64,000 nucleotides of DNA from Clostridium sp. (GTDB lineage Bacteria > Bacillota > Clostridia > Clostridiales > Clostridiaceae), in assembly GCF_026168755.1 (NCBI RefSeq), contig NZ_JAPFDR010000001.1, positions 159,476 to 223,475 on the forward strand, written 5' to 3'. Made by a program: the position numbers and the translations under genes. Under the pieces are notes generated by a model. That model was not told where the DNA came from. It saw nothing but the letters and a program-made list of their open reading frames with translations, and searched no databases. Each line of letters opens with the position of its first letter. Position 1 is the stretch's first letter. Positions 52,543-61,800 of this stretch are shown here, in pieces.

Positions 52543-53534
52543 TGGATAAGAGAGTATATGGAGTAATAGGAATTTCATCAAAGATGGCAAATTGGAATGC
52601 AGATTTTACTGGATATCCAAAAACTACTTCAAATGGAGATGTATTTGGAAGTGATAAAGCATTAAAGTATCCAATGAAAAAAATGTGGGATGAAAATGGA
52701 GAAAAGGTCCTTTACATAAAGTCAATGACTTTATTAAGTAAAGAAGATAAAAAATCAAAAACTAAAGATGTATCACTAGTACCAAGAACACTTAAAGAAC
52801 GTTATGAATTATTATTTGGCATTGAAGATTTAAAAACAATTAAAGATCAAACAGAAGTTTATAAAAATTTATTTAATGCTATAGATGTAAAGAATTTTGG
52901 TGCTACATTTGCAGAAGAAGGAAATAATATATCAATTACAGGGGCAGTGCAAATAGGTCAAGGGTTAAACAAATATGATGGAATTTTAGCAGATGAACAA
53001 CAAATATTATCTCCATTTAGAGATTCAAAGGATTTAGAAAAGAAGCAAAAAGCTAAAAAAGATGATGAGGATATAGAAGAAGCTAAAAATTCTACACTTG
53101 GAACTAAAATCGTAACAACAGAAGCTCATTATTTTTATCCATTTTCAATAAATCCATTAGCATATAAGGATTATAAAGATTTAGGATTTACTGATGGGTA
53201 TACAGAAGAGGACTATAGCAAATTTAAAGAAGCTGCATTAGCTTCAGCTACATCATATGCGACAAATTCTAAGTTAGGATGTGAAAATGAATTTGCATTA
53301 TTTGTTGAAACAGAAAAAGATCTATATATACCTAATCTTTCTCAATATGTTACTTTTGAAAAGGGAAAAGATAAAGATAAGGATATGATATCAGTTAATT
53401 GTGGCAAACTTTTAAATTCTTTAAGTGAGAAAATCAAAAATATTGAGATATACCATAATCCATATACAACAACAATTGAATCAGATATTGAAGGAGCAAA
53501 GATTTTAGATATATTTACGAGACAAGAGGTATAA
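52542..53534 (+). CDS. cas7: Cascade backbone Cas7 (Csh2-type)
   Basis: The 330-residue protein starts KRVYGVIGISSKMANWNADF and has the type I-B Cas7 pattern: TSNGDVFGSDKALKYPMKK, TFAEEGNNISITGAVQIGQG and the DxGCE-like NSKLGCENEFALFVE. It forms the helical filament that binds crRNA. It overlaps cas8b and lies 3 nt before cas5. Confidence 0.93.
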   Translation: MDKRVYGVIGISSKMANWNADFTGYPKTTSNGDVFGSDKALKYPMKKMWDENGEKVLYIKSMTLLSKEDKKSKTKDVSLVPRTLKERYELLFGIEDLKTIKDQTEVYKNLFNAIDVKNFGATFAEEGNNISITGAVQIGQGLNKYDGILADEQQILSPFRDSKDLEKKQKAKKDDEDIEEAKNSTLGTKIVTTEAHYFYPFSINPLAYKDYKDLGFTDGYTEEDYSKFKEAALASATSYATNSKLGCENEFALFVETEKDLYIPNLSQYVTFEKGKDKDKDMISVNCGKLLNSLSEKIKNIEIYHNPYTTTIESDIEGAKILDIFTRQEV

Positions 53535-53537
53535 ATA

Positions 53538-54266
53538 ATGAAAATTTTAAAGTTTAGACTATGGGGAGAAACAGCATTTTTTAAAAAGCCAGATGTTAAT
53601 ACGTATTTATATTTTACTTACTCTAATATTCATAAGGTAGCCTTATTAGGGATGTTTGGAGCTATTCTTGGATATAAAGGCTATAATCAGATGCTTAAAG
53701 ATGAAGAGTTTCCAGAGTTTTATGAAAAACTTAAAGATTTAAAAGTTGGAATAGAGCCTAAAGAAGGATCAAGAGGGATTTTTTCCAAGAAAGTTCAAGT
53801 ATTTAATAATTCTGTTGGTTATGCATCGCAAGAGCAAGGTGGTAATTTAATAGTAAAGGAACAATGGCTTGAAAATCCTGAGTGGAATATATATGTAATA
53901 GTAAATTCTGTTGAAGCTGAAGAGTTGGAAGCATATATAAGAGAATGTAAAAGTACATTTATACCATATCTAGGGAAGAATGATCATATTGCTAATATTG
54001 AGTATATAGGGACTTATGATTGTAAAAAAGCAGATGCAGATATTGAAACTATAGATTCATTAGCACTATTAAAAGATTTAGATGTTAGTGATGATATTGA
54101 GGAGGTAGATTATCCCTATAAATATAGGGAAAATCTTCCTATATCTCTTAATAAAATAACTAATATGTACGAGTATGAAAGTTTTATTTATACCAATATG
54201 CTTATGGATGAGATTAGAACTGAAGATATTTATAACGTTGAAGGTAAAAATATAGTGTTTTTTTAG
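53538..54266 (+). CDS. cas5: Cascade subunit Cas5b
   Basis: The 242-residue RAMP protein begins ILKFRLWGETAFFKKPDVNT, with the Cas5 FxWGxxAxFxxP pattern, and has HKVALLGMFGAILGYKGYNQ. Cas5 caps the crRNA 5' handle. Its stop is in the 5' flank of a strong hairpin before cas3. Confidence 0.9.
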   Translation: MKILKFRLWGETAFFKKPDVNTYLYFTYSNIHKVALLGMFGAILGYKGYNQMLKDEEFPEFYEKLKDLKVGIEPKEGSRGIFSKKVQVFNNSVGYASQEQGGNLIVKEQWLENPEWNIYVIVNSVEAEELEAYIRECKSTFIPYLGKNDHIANIEYIGTYDCKKADADIETIDSLALLKDLDVSDDIEEVDYPYKYRENLPISLNKITNMYEYESFIYTNMLMDEIRTEDIYNVEGKNIVFF

Positions 54267-54290
54267 GGAGGGTCACACCCTCCTTAAATT
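54266..54290 (+). terminator. Attenuator hairpin between cas5 and cas3
   Basis: GGAGGGT 54267-54273 pairs with ACCCTCC 54277-54283 with a 3-nt loop, followed by TTAAATTTTAAA. It is probably a partial terminator that makes cas3 and adaptation genes less expressed than Cascade. Confidence 0.6.
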
Positions 54291-54305
54291 TTAAAGGAGT
54301 ATATT

Positions 54306-56897
54306 ATGAATTATCTAAATGAAGAACAAATAATAGATATTAGCAAAGTAGTTAACTTAGATTATGGATTTTTTGCGCATAAGAAAAAAATAGATAATAA
54401 GATAGTTTATGAAAAGTTAATAGATCATATAGAGTTAGCCAATAAATATTTCTTAAATATATGTAATGAAAAAAATATTGATGAAATATTTAAGAAGTTT
54501 GAAGATATGTATTTAGAAGAAGTAAGTGAAGAGGGTAAATGCATATTTAGAGAATTATTAATTAATATTGTCAACTTTCATGATATAGGAAAGATAAATC
54601 CGAGATTTCAATTAGATAAAATGGATAATAAATTATTTAATTATGATGAATTTAAATCAGTAGGAAGCAAACATTCAATTATATCAACTGTTATATATAT
54701 AGATTATTTTTGGCATAGAATGGATTCCTTAGATAGAAAGAATAAAAGTAGATTAAGAGAATTTTTATTTTTAAATGCATATTTAATTTCAAAACATCAT
54801 GGAGATTTAGATTCATATGAAACTTTCATTAATTCATTTAAAGTTATTGATGGAAATGATGGAGATGGATATAGAGCTATAAATGTATTAGCGAAATATT
54901 ATAAGGAAGTGTATAAGAAGGAGTTTAGCATTACAACAGAAGATGCAAGAAAGGGAGCAAGTATAGTATTAAAGAAAATAAAAAATAGAACTAGTGAAAA
55001 AGCTATGTATTTATATACATATGAAAGATTAGTTTTTTCTTTAATTTTAGCTGCAGACTTTTATTCAACATCAGAGTTTATGAATGAAATAACTATAGAT
55101 AATTTTGGTAACCTAAATAATATAAATGAGTTTTATGATGTGTATAAAGAAACGGATATTTATAGAAGCATAAGAGCATATGAAAAAAATGAATATGGTA
55201 AAAAATATAACTTTTTAAATGAAAATAATATAAATGTTTTAAGAACAGAAATGTTTCTTGATTCAGAAAATGTTATGAAAAACAATCTTAATGGAGAAAT
55301 ATTTTATTTAGAAGCGCCTACAGGTGCTGGAAAGAGTAATATAGCAACTAATTTAAGCTTTAAATTAATAAAAGATAAAAATGGATTGAAAAAAATATTT
55401 TGGGTATATCCATTTAATACTTTAGTTGAGCAGAATAAGGAAAGTTTAAAAAAGATATATGAAAATAAAGATGAGATATTAAGGAAAATTGCTACTATAA
55501 ACTCCGTTACACCAATAAAGGTTGATAAAAATATAATTGAGTCAGATGATGAATTTACTGATATGGAAAAATACAAGGAATATGCTTATGCACTTCTTAA
55601 TAGACAATTTTTAAATTATCCTATGACATTGATTACTCATGTTGGGATATTTGATTCTATGTTTGGAAGAAATAAAAAAGATATATTTTCATTTCATCAA
55701 TTAGCTAATAGTGTAATAGTATTTGATGAGATACAAAGCTATAAGCTGCAAATTTGGACAGAAATAATATCATTTTTTAAGATATTTGCTAAGTTGATGA
55801 ATATAAAAATAATAATTATGTCAGCAACATTGCCTAATTTAGATATTTTAACAAATATAAAAGGAAATACAGTTACTTTAATAGAGAATAGAGATAAGTA
55901 TTTTACAAACCCACTTTTTAAAGATAGGGTTAAGGTAGATTATTCGCTTATTGATAAAAGTAGAGATGAAATAGTAAATCATATTAAAGAAAATAGTAAT
56001 AATAAGAAGAAAATATTAGTTGAATTTATTAAAAAGAGCACAGCATATGAAGTTTATGATGAACTTATTAATACGGAATTAGGATGTGAAGTTTTATTAC
56101 TTACTGGTGATGATAATCAAATAGATAGAAGTAAAATGTTAGAAATAATAAAGTCAAAGAAATCTTGCGAAAAAGGAATTATTCTTATTTCAACTCAAGT
56201 AATAGAAGCAGGTGTTGATATAGACATGGATATTGGATATAAAGATATCTCAAGATTAGATGGGGAAGAGCAGTTTATGGGAAGGATAAATAGGTCATGC
56301 CTAAGAGAGGGAATAGTATATTTCTTTAATATAGATAATGAAAAGAGTATTTACAGGAAAGATATTAGGGCGGAGAGTGGATATACTCTTAAAAATCAGT
56401 GGGTTAAAGATGTATTGATAAATAAAGACTTTTCAATTTATTATAATGAAGTTATGAAAGAATTAGCAAATGAATATAATAACTCTACTAGCAGCAAATA
56501 TAGTATAGAAGAATTTTTTGAGGAGATTGTTGCCGGATTAGATTTTTATAAAATTTCTGAAAGAATGAGGCTAATAGAGGATGATAAAAGAACAGTTTCT
56601 GTTTTCTTAGCAAGAACAATTGAAGATGAGTTTGGAAACATAATAGATGGAGTAGAGGTTTGGAATAAATATATAGAATTACTTAAGGATAAAAAATTTG
56701 AATATGCTGAAAGGGAAGTTAAGCTATCTGAGATAAGAGCTAAGATGAATTATTTTATTTATGAAGTAAAAGAGTTAAATATTTCTTATGATGATGTTAT
56801 TGGAGAGTTATATTATATAGAGGATGGAGAAAAATACTTTAAAAATAAGAAAATTGATAAAGAAAAGATAATTACTGGTATAGGAGATTTTATATAG
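54306..56897 (+). CDS. cas3: CRISPR helicase-nuclease Cas3
   Basis: The 863-residue protein has the HD nuclease N-terminal (NIVNFHDIGKINPRF, HD at 92-93; SKHHGDLDSY). The SF2 helicase follows: Walker A LEAPTGAGKSNIATN, VVFDEIQSYKLQ, IIIMSATLPNLD, STQVIEAGVDIDMD and QFMGRINRSC. It degrades DNA bound by Cascade. AAAGGAG precedes the ATG. All key motifs are present, so interference should be intact. Confidence 0.95.
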   Translation: MNYLNEEQIIDISKVVNLDYGFFAHKKKIDNKIVYEKLIDHIELANKYFLNICNEKNIDEIFKKFEDMYLEEVSEEGKCIFRELLINIVNFHDIGKINPRFQLDKMDNKLFNYDEFKSVGSKHSIISTVIYIDYFWHRMDSLDRKNKSRLREFLFLNAYLISKHHGDLDSYETFINSFKVIDGNDGDGYRAINVLAKYYKEVYKKEFSITTEDARKGASIVLKKIKNRTSEKAMYLYTYERLVFSLILAADFYSTSEFMNEITIDNFGNLNNINEFYDVYKETDIYRSIRAYEKNEYGKKYNFLNENNINVLRTEMFLDSENVMKNNLNGEIFYLEAPTGAGKSNIATNLSFKLIKDKNGLKKIFWVYPFNTLVEQNKESLKKIYENKDEILRKIATINSVTPIKVDKNIIESDDEFTDMEKYKEYAYALLNRQFLNYPMTLITHVGIFDSMFGRNKKDIFSFHQLANSVIVFDEIQSYKLQIWTEIISFFKIFAKLMNIKIIIMSATLPNLDILTNIKGNTVTLIENRDKYFTNPLFKDRVKVDYSLIDKSRDEIVNHIKENSNNKKKILVEFIKKSTAYEVYDELINTELGCEVLLLTGDDNQIDRSKMLEIIKSKKSCEKGIILISTQVIEAGVDIDMDIGYKDISRLDGEEQFMGRINRSCLREGIVYFFNIDNEKSIYRKDIRAESGYTLKNQWVKDVLINKDFSIYYNEVMKELANEYNNSTSSKYSIEEFFEEIVAGLDFYKISERMRLIEDDKRTVSVFLARTIEDEFGNIIDGVEVWNKYIELLKDKKFEYAEREVKLSEIRAKMNYFIYEVKELNISYDDVIGELYYIEDGEKYFKNKKIDKEKIITGIGDFI

Positions 56898-57391
56898 TGA
56901 GGGTAAATGGAACATTAATAAATTACTATTTTCACTGTAAAAGGCAATGTTATCTTCATGGTAATAGGCTAAATTTAGAGGATAATAGTGAAAATGTAAA
57001 AATAGGTCAGGCTATACATGAAGAGAGAAGTGAAAGAGGGAAAAACACTGAAATAACAATAGATAATATAAAGTTAGATAAATTAACTACAGAATACTTG
57101 GTAGAGGTAAAAAAATCAGATGCAGATGTTAAGGCTGCCACATGGCAGTTGATGTATTATTTAAAAGTATTGAAAAGTAAGGGAATAGAAAGAAAAGGAA
57201 AGTTAGAATTTATAGAGAAAAACAAAAGTGACAAAAAAATAATCATAATTGAACTAGATGAGGAAAATGAAATTAAACTAGATAAGTATGTAAAAGAAAT
57301 AGAAGAATTAATTATCAATGATAAAATACCTGAAACTTTGAATAAAGGTAAATGCAAGAAATGTGCATATTATGAATATTGCTATATTTAG
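56897..57391 (+). CDS. cas4: Cas4 exonuclease
   Basis: The 164-residue protein has the four-Cys iron-sulfur pattern (one from YYFHCKRQCYLH, others from CKKCAYYEYC), GQAIHEERS and YLVEVKKSDA (nuclease Asp/Glu/Lys). It trims prespacers and selects PAMs for Cas1-Cas2. Start GTG shares its G with the cas3 stop. Confidence 0.92.
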   Translation: MRVNGTLINYYFHCKRQCYLHGNRLNLEDNSENVKIGQAIHEERSERGKNTEITIDNIKLDKLTTEYLVEVKKSDADVKAATWQLMYYLKVLKSKGIERKGKLEFIEKNKSDKKIIIIELDEENEIKLDKYVKEIEELIINDKIPETLNKGKCKKCAYYEYCYI

Positions 57392-57400
57392 GGGAGAATT

Positions 57401-58399
57401 ATGGGAAGTACAAGATATATAACATCAATGGGAGAATTAAGTAGAAAAGATAATTCATTATGTTTTAGAAAAGAAGGAAAAAATATATATATTCCAGTTG
57501 AAAATACAAAAGAAATATATTGTTTGAATGAAGTAAGTATAAATTCAAAGTTACTGGACTTTTTAGCTAGCAATAATATTGTTGTTCATTTTTTTAATTA
57601 TTATGAAGGATATAGTGGAAGTTATTATCCTAAAAATCAGTATAATAGTGGTAAATTATTAGTAAAACAAGTTGAAAAGTTTAGTAGTGATAGACTTGTA
57701 ATTGCAAAGAGTATAGTAAGTGGTATCGGAATTAATATTAAAGAAGTTTTATATCATTATTATAAACATAATAAAAAAGAAGTAAAGAAAACTATTGATT
57801 GGATTAGCAAAGAGTTTTTTATAAGAGTAGAAGATAGCAGCAATATTAAAGAATTGATGGCTGTAGAAGGGGAGCTTTGGCAAAGATTTTATTCGGAGTT
57901 TAAAAATTTTCTTCCAGAGGATTTTATTATGAATAAAAGAGTAAAAAGACCACCAGATAACCCTATAAATGCAATGATTTCATTTGGAAACTCTTTGCTT
58001 TATACTAAAACTATTTCAGCAATATATAGAACTCATCTTGATCAAAGAATAAGTTTCTTACATGAGCCATCTGAAGGAAGGTTCTCATTGAGTTTGGATA
58101 TTAGTGAAGTGTTCAAGCCTGTAATAGTATATAAGACTATATTTGATTTAGTTAATAATAAGAAAATTCAAGTGTCAAAGCATTTTGATAAGAAAGTGAA
58201 TTATTGTTTACTAAATGAAGAGGGAAGAAATATATTTATTACAGCATTTGAAGAAAGAATGGAATCAGTATTTAATCATCCCAAATTAAAGAGAAGAGTA
58301 TCCTATAGAACAGCTATAAAATTAGATTGTTATAAGCTTATAAAATATATTATGGAAGATAAGGAGTTTATTCCTTTTAGTATTAAGGAGAAAATGTAA
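57401..58399 (+). CDS. cas1: CRISPR integrase Cas1
   Basis: The 332-residue protein has LMAVEGELWQRFYSEF (metal Glu), DQRISFLHEPSEGRFSLSLD (His and Glu/Asp) and an SLLYTKTISAI helix, as in type I-B Cas1. It inserts new spacers with Cas2. GGGGAGAATT precedes the ATG. It overlaps cas2 by one base. Confidence 0.95.
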   Translation: MGSTRYITSMGELSRKDNSLCFRKEGKNIYIPVENTKEIYCLNEVSINSKLLDFLASNNIVVHFFNYYEGYSGSYYPKNQYNSGKLLVKQVEKFSSDRLVIAKSIVSGIGINIKEVLYHYYKHNKKEVKKTIDWISKEFFIRVEDSSNIKELMAVEGELWQRFYSEFKNFLPEDFIMNKRVKRPPDNPINAMISFGNSLLYTKTISAIYRTHLDQRISFLHEPSEGRFSLSLDISEVFKPVIVYKTIFDLVNNKKIQVSKHFDKKVNYCLLNEEGRNIFITAFEERMESVFNHPKLKRRVSYRTAIKLDCYKLIKYIMEDKEFIPFSIKEKM

Positions 58400-58689
58400 T
58401 GGCAGGAAAGAAAAATTATAATTATGCATTTGTATTTTATGATGTAAAAGAAGCTAGGGTAAATAAAGTGTTTAAAGTTTGCAAAAAATATTTATCTCAT
58501 TTTCAAAAATCGGTATTTAGAGGAGAGATGTCTCCCTCAAAATTAATTAGATTTAAAAAAGATATAAATAAGATTATTGATAAAAGTGAAGATTTTATAT
58601 GTATAATTAAAGTTATGAGTGATGGTGTTTTTGATGAAGAGGTTATAGGAGTATCATCTCAAATATCGGGAGAGGAGTTAATTATTTAA
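58399..58689 (+). CDS. cas2: Cas2
   Basis: The 96-residue protein starts KKNYNYAFVFYDVKEARVNK and has KVCKKYLSHFQKSVFRGEMS, the Cas2 ferredoxin fold with the catalytic-position Asp. It forms the dimer core of the integration complex. It ends 174 bp before the first repeat. Confidence 0.93.
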   Translation: MAGKKNYNYAFVFYDVKEARVNKVFKVCKKYLSHFQKSVFRGEMSPSKLIRFKKDINKIIDKSEDFICIIKVMSDGVFDEEVIGVSSQISGEELII

Positions 58690-58863
58690 TTTACCAGGTG
58701 AAAATATAAGTATTTCTCTGTAATTTGTTAATATTACTGGTTTTTATACGGATTTGGTGATAGTATTATTTTAGAGATAATTCACTTGGTAAAAAAATTA
58801 TAGAATGGCATATTTAGAGGAGTTGCAATAATGTTATAAAAATAAAATGGCTTTATTGCAATG
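58690..58863 (+). promoter_or_regulatory. CRISPR leader
   Basis: 174 bp of AT-rich non-coding DNA between cas2 and the first repeat. It contains a perfect inverted repeat, TTGCAATAA 58823-58831 and TTATTGCAA 58853-58861, ending 2 nt before the first repeat. Leaders hold the array promoter and the docking site for adaptation; the inverted repeat may serve there. Confidence 0.75.
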
Positions 58864-61800
58864 GATTAACATTAACATTAGATGTATTTAAATGATGTAG
58901 GGATAACATTAAAAGTATATGCGAAATTAGGATTAACATTAACATTAGATGTATTTAAATATTTTCCCTATAGATCCTTCTAACTCTTGACTTATAGATT
59001 AACATTAACATTAGATGTATTTAAATTTCTAATAAAAAGCCTGAAAAACTAACTGAAAAAGAGATTAACATTAACATTAGATGTATTTAAATGTAAATGC
59101 TTGTGCTATTGCTCCTTCATCCTCTGAGATTAACATTAACATTAGATGTATTTAAATCCAACTTTTTCTAATAATCCATCAATAGAATACATGATTAACA
59201 TTAACATTAGATGTATTTAAATGCAGAAAGAGATAAGAAATTTTCTGCTTTAGGAAGATTAACATTAACATTAGATGTATTTAAATTAATATAGTCAAGT
59301 GTTAAACCTCTTTAGTGAACAAGATTAACATTAACATTAGATGTATTTAAATAAAATTTCTTTGATAAGATTTTGTACATCAACCATAGATTAACATTAA
59401 CATTAGATGTATTTAAATCCTCAAACATTTCTAATTGTTTTAGTGTTAAATCTGATTAACATTAACATTAGATGTATTTAAATAACATGACTTTAGAGCA
59501 ACAAACAAAGCTATATAGATTAACATTAACATTAGATGTATTTAAATAGAAAATGGACATGCATTATGGCAAGGTGGTAGAACGATTAACATTAACATTA
59601 GATGTATTTAAATACGTAGGGTTGCCATTTAACATCTTTGTGATATTTGATTAACATTAACATTAGATGTATTTAAATTAAAGAGCCTAAAAGACAAAAA
59701 GCACATTTAAGTGAGATTAACATTAACATTAGATGTATTTAAATTGATATTCAAGCTACTTTAAAAAAAGAAAATATGAGATTAACATTAACATTAGATG
59801 TATTTAAATGCTAATAAATTTTGCTTTTGCACTAATAACTCTGTAGATTAACATTAACATTAGATGTATTTAAATTGCTTTCTATGTATCAGGCTTATGG
59901 AAGAAGCTAAGGATTAACATTAACATTAGATGTATTTAAATTCATATGAGTAGGGAAGGAGATGCTTGTTATGATTTGATTAACATTAACATTAGATGTA
60001 TTTAAATATAACTTGAAATATTATCAATATTTCTTTGAACTTTGATTAACATTAACATTAGATGTATTTAAATTAACTCACGCCCTCAATATCTTTTATT
60101 GGGGGTTGATTAACATTAACATTAGATGTATTTAAATACAACTGAATCTACTGCTCTTGTTTTCTTTCCTGTGATTAACATTAACATTAGATGTATTTAA
60201 ATGGAGTTGTATTTATGGATTTAATTAGCTTATCCCTAGATTAACATTAACATTAGATGTATTTAAATAAACTATATTGATTTGGTTAGAAGTGGGACAA
60301 TAGGATTAACATTAACATTAGATGTATTTAAATAACAATAATGGTTCTACAACTGAAAGTATAACAATTGATTAACATTAACATTAGATGTATTTAAATA
60401 GGGGGATAAAGGCAATGGAATACAATTACAGAAATGATTAACATTAACATTAGATGTATTTAAATTAAGCTATATGCCCCTTATATTCTTGCCATTGGAA
60501 GATTAACATTAACATTAGATGTATTTAAATTTGTTAATGCTATTTTCAATTACTATAGCTGTATTAGATTAACATTAACATTAGATGTATTTAAATTTAT
60601 TATCAATTACATTAACTTCGCCTACTGTAAAAGATTAACATTAACATTAGATGTATTTAAATAGCCTTAATTTTTCACCAGCAGTTCCTATTATTTCGAT
60701 TAACATTAACATTAGATGTATTTAAATAGTGTAAGTGCAGATTTAGCATATGGGGTTAATAAGGATTAACATTAACATTAGATGTATTTAAATTCAATTG
60801 GTTCTTCTACACCAAATCCCATTCCTGTAAGATTAACATTAACATTAGATGTATTTAAATGTTGATTTATATGTATATGGAGATATAGAAAGCGATGATT
60901 AACATTAACATTAGATGTATTTAAATACATCATACCCCTCACCTTTAAAATATTCTTGTATCGATTAACATTAACATTAGATGTATTTAAATGATAATCT
61001 CCTTCTTGCATTTTCATATGATTTATTAGATTAACATTAACATTAGATGTATTTAAATAATGAAATGTTAATATCTCCAGTGATAACAAGTGCAGATCAA
61101 CATTAACATTAGATGTATTTAAATAGCGCTTGGGAATTTGCATATCTTACATAATCAAGTGATTAACATTAACATTAGATGTATTTAAATAAGGCAATGC
61201 AATCAGAGGATGAAGGAGCAATAGCACGATTAACATTAACATTAGATGTATTTAAATACTTTTAATATCCTAACACTTCCCCCGCTAGAATAGGATTAAC
61301 ATTAACATTAGATGTATTTAAATTTATTATAAACAGACTGGAGATATAGCAACTTTAATGATTAACATTAACATTAGATGTATTTAAATTTGGATAGAAG
61401 ATAAAGAGTAAAAGGGTGATATGAGATTAACATTAACATTAGATGTATTTAAATAGATGGACATGATATGTGGGATGATTTTAATTTTGGATTAACATTA
61501 ACATTAGATGTATTTAAATTATTTTTAATTTGCTCATCATATTTTCTGTCTAAGATTAACATTAACATTAGATGTATTTAAATTATGAAGCCAGAACTAT
61601 ACTATACAAATCAGCTAAAGATTAACATTAACATTAGATGTATTTAAATTGGGTAGATGAAAAAACTGATAAAAATATAACTGGATTAACATTAACATTA
61701 GATGTATTTAAATTATTATCTCCTTATTATAGTCTTGTTACTAAAATTGGATTAACATTAACATTAGATGTATTTAAATTAATTTATCACCTCATTTTTA

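Noticed and set aside
58894..58930. First spacer contains GGATAACATTAAAAG, which resembles the repeat start.
   Set aside because: The similarity is short and the unit length and flanking repeats are normal, so it is an ordinary spacer.
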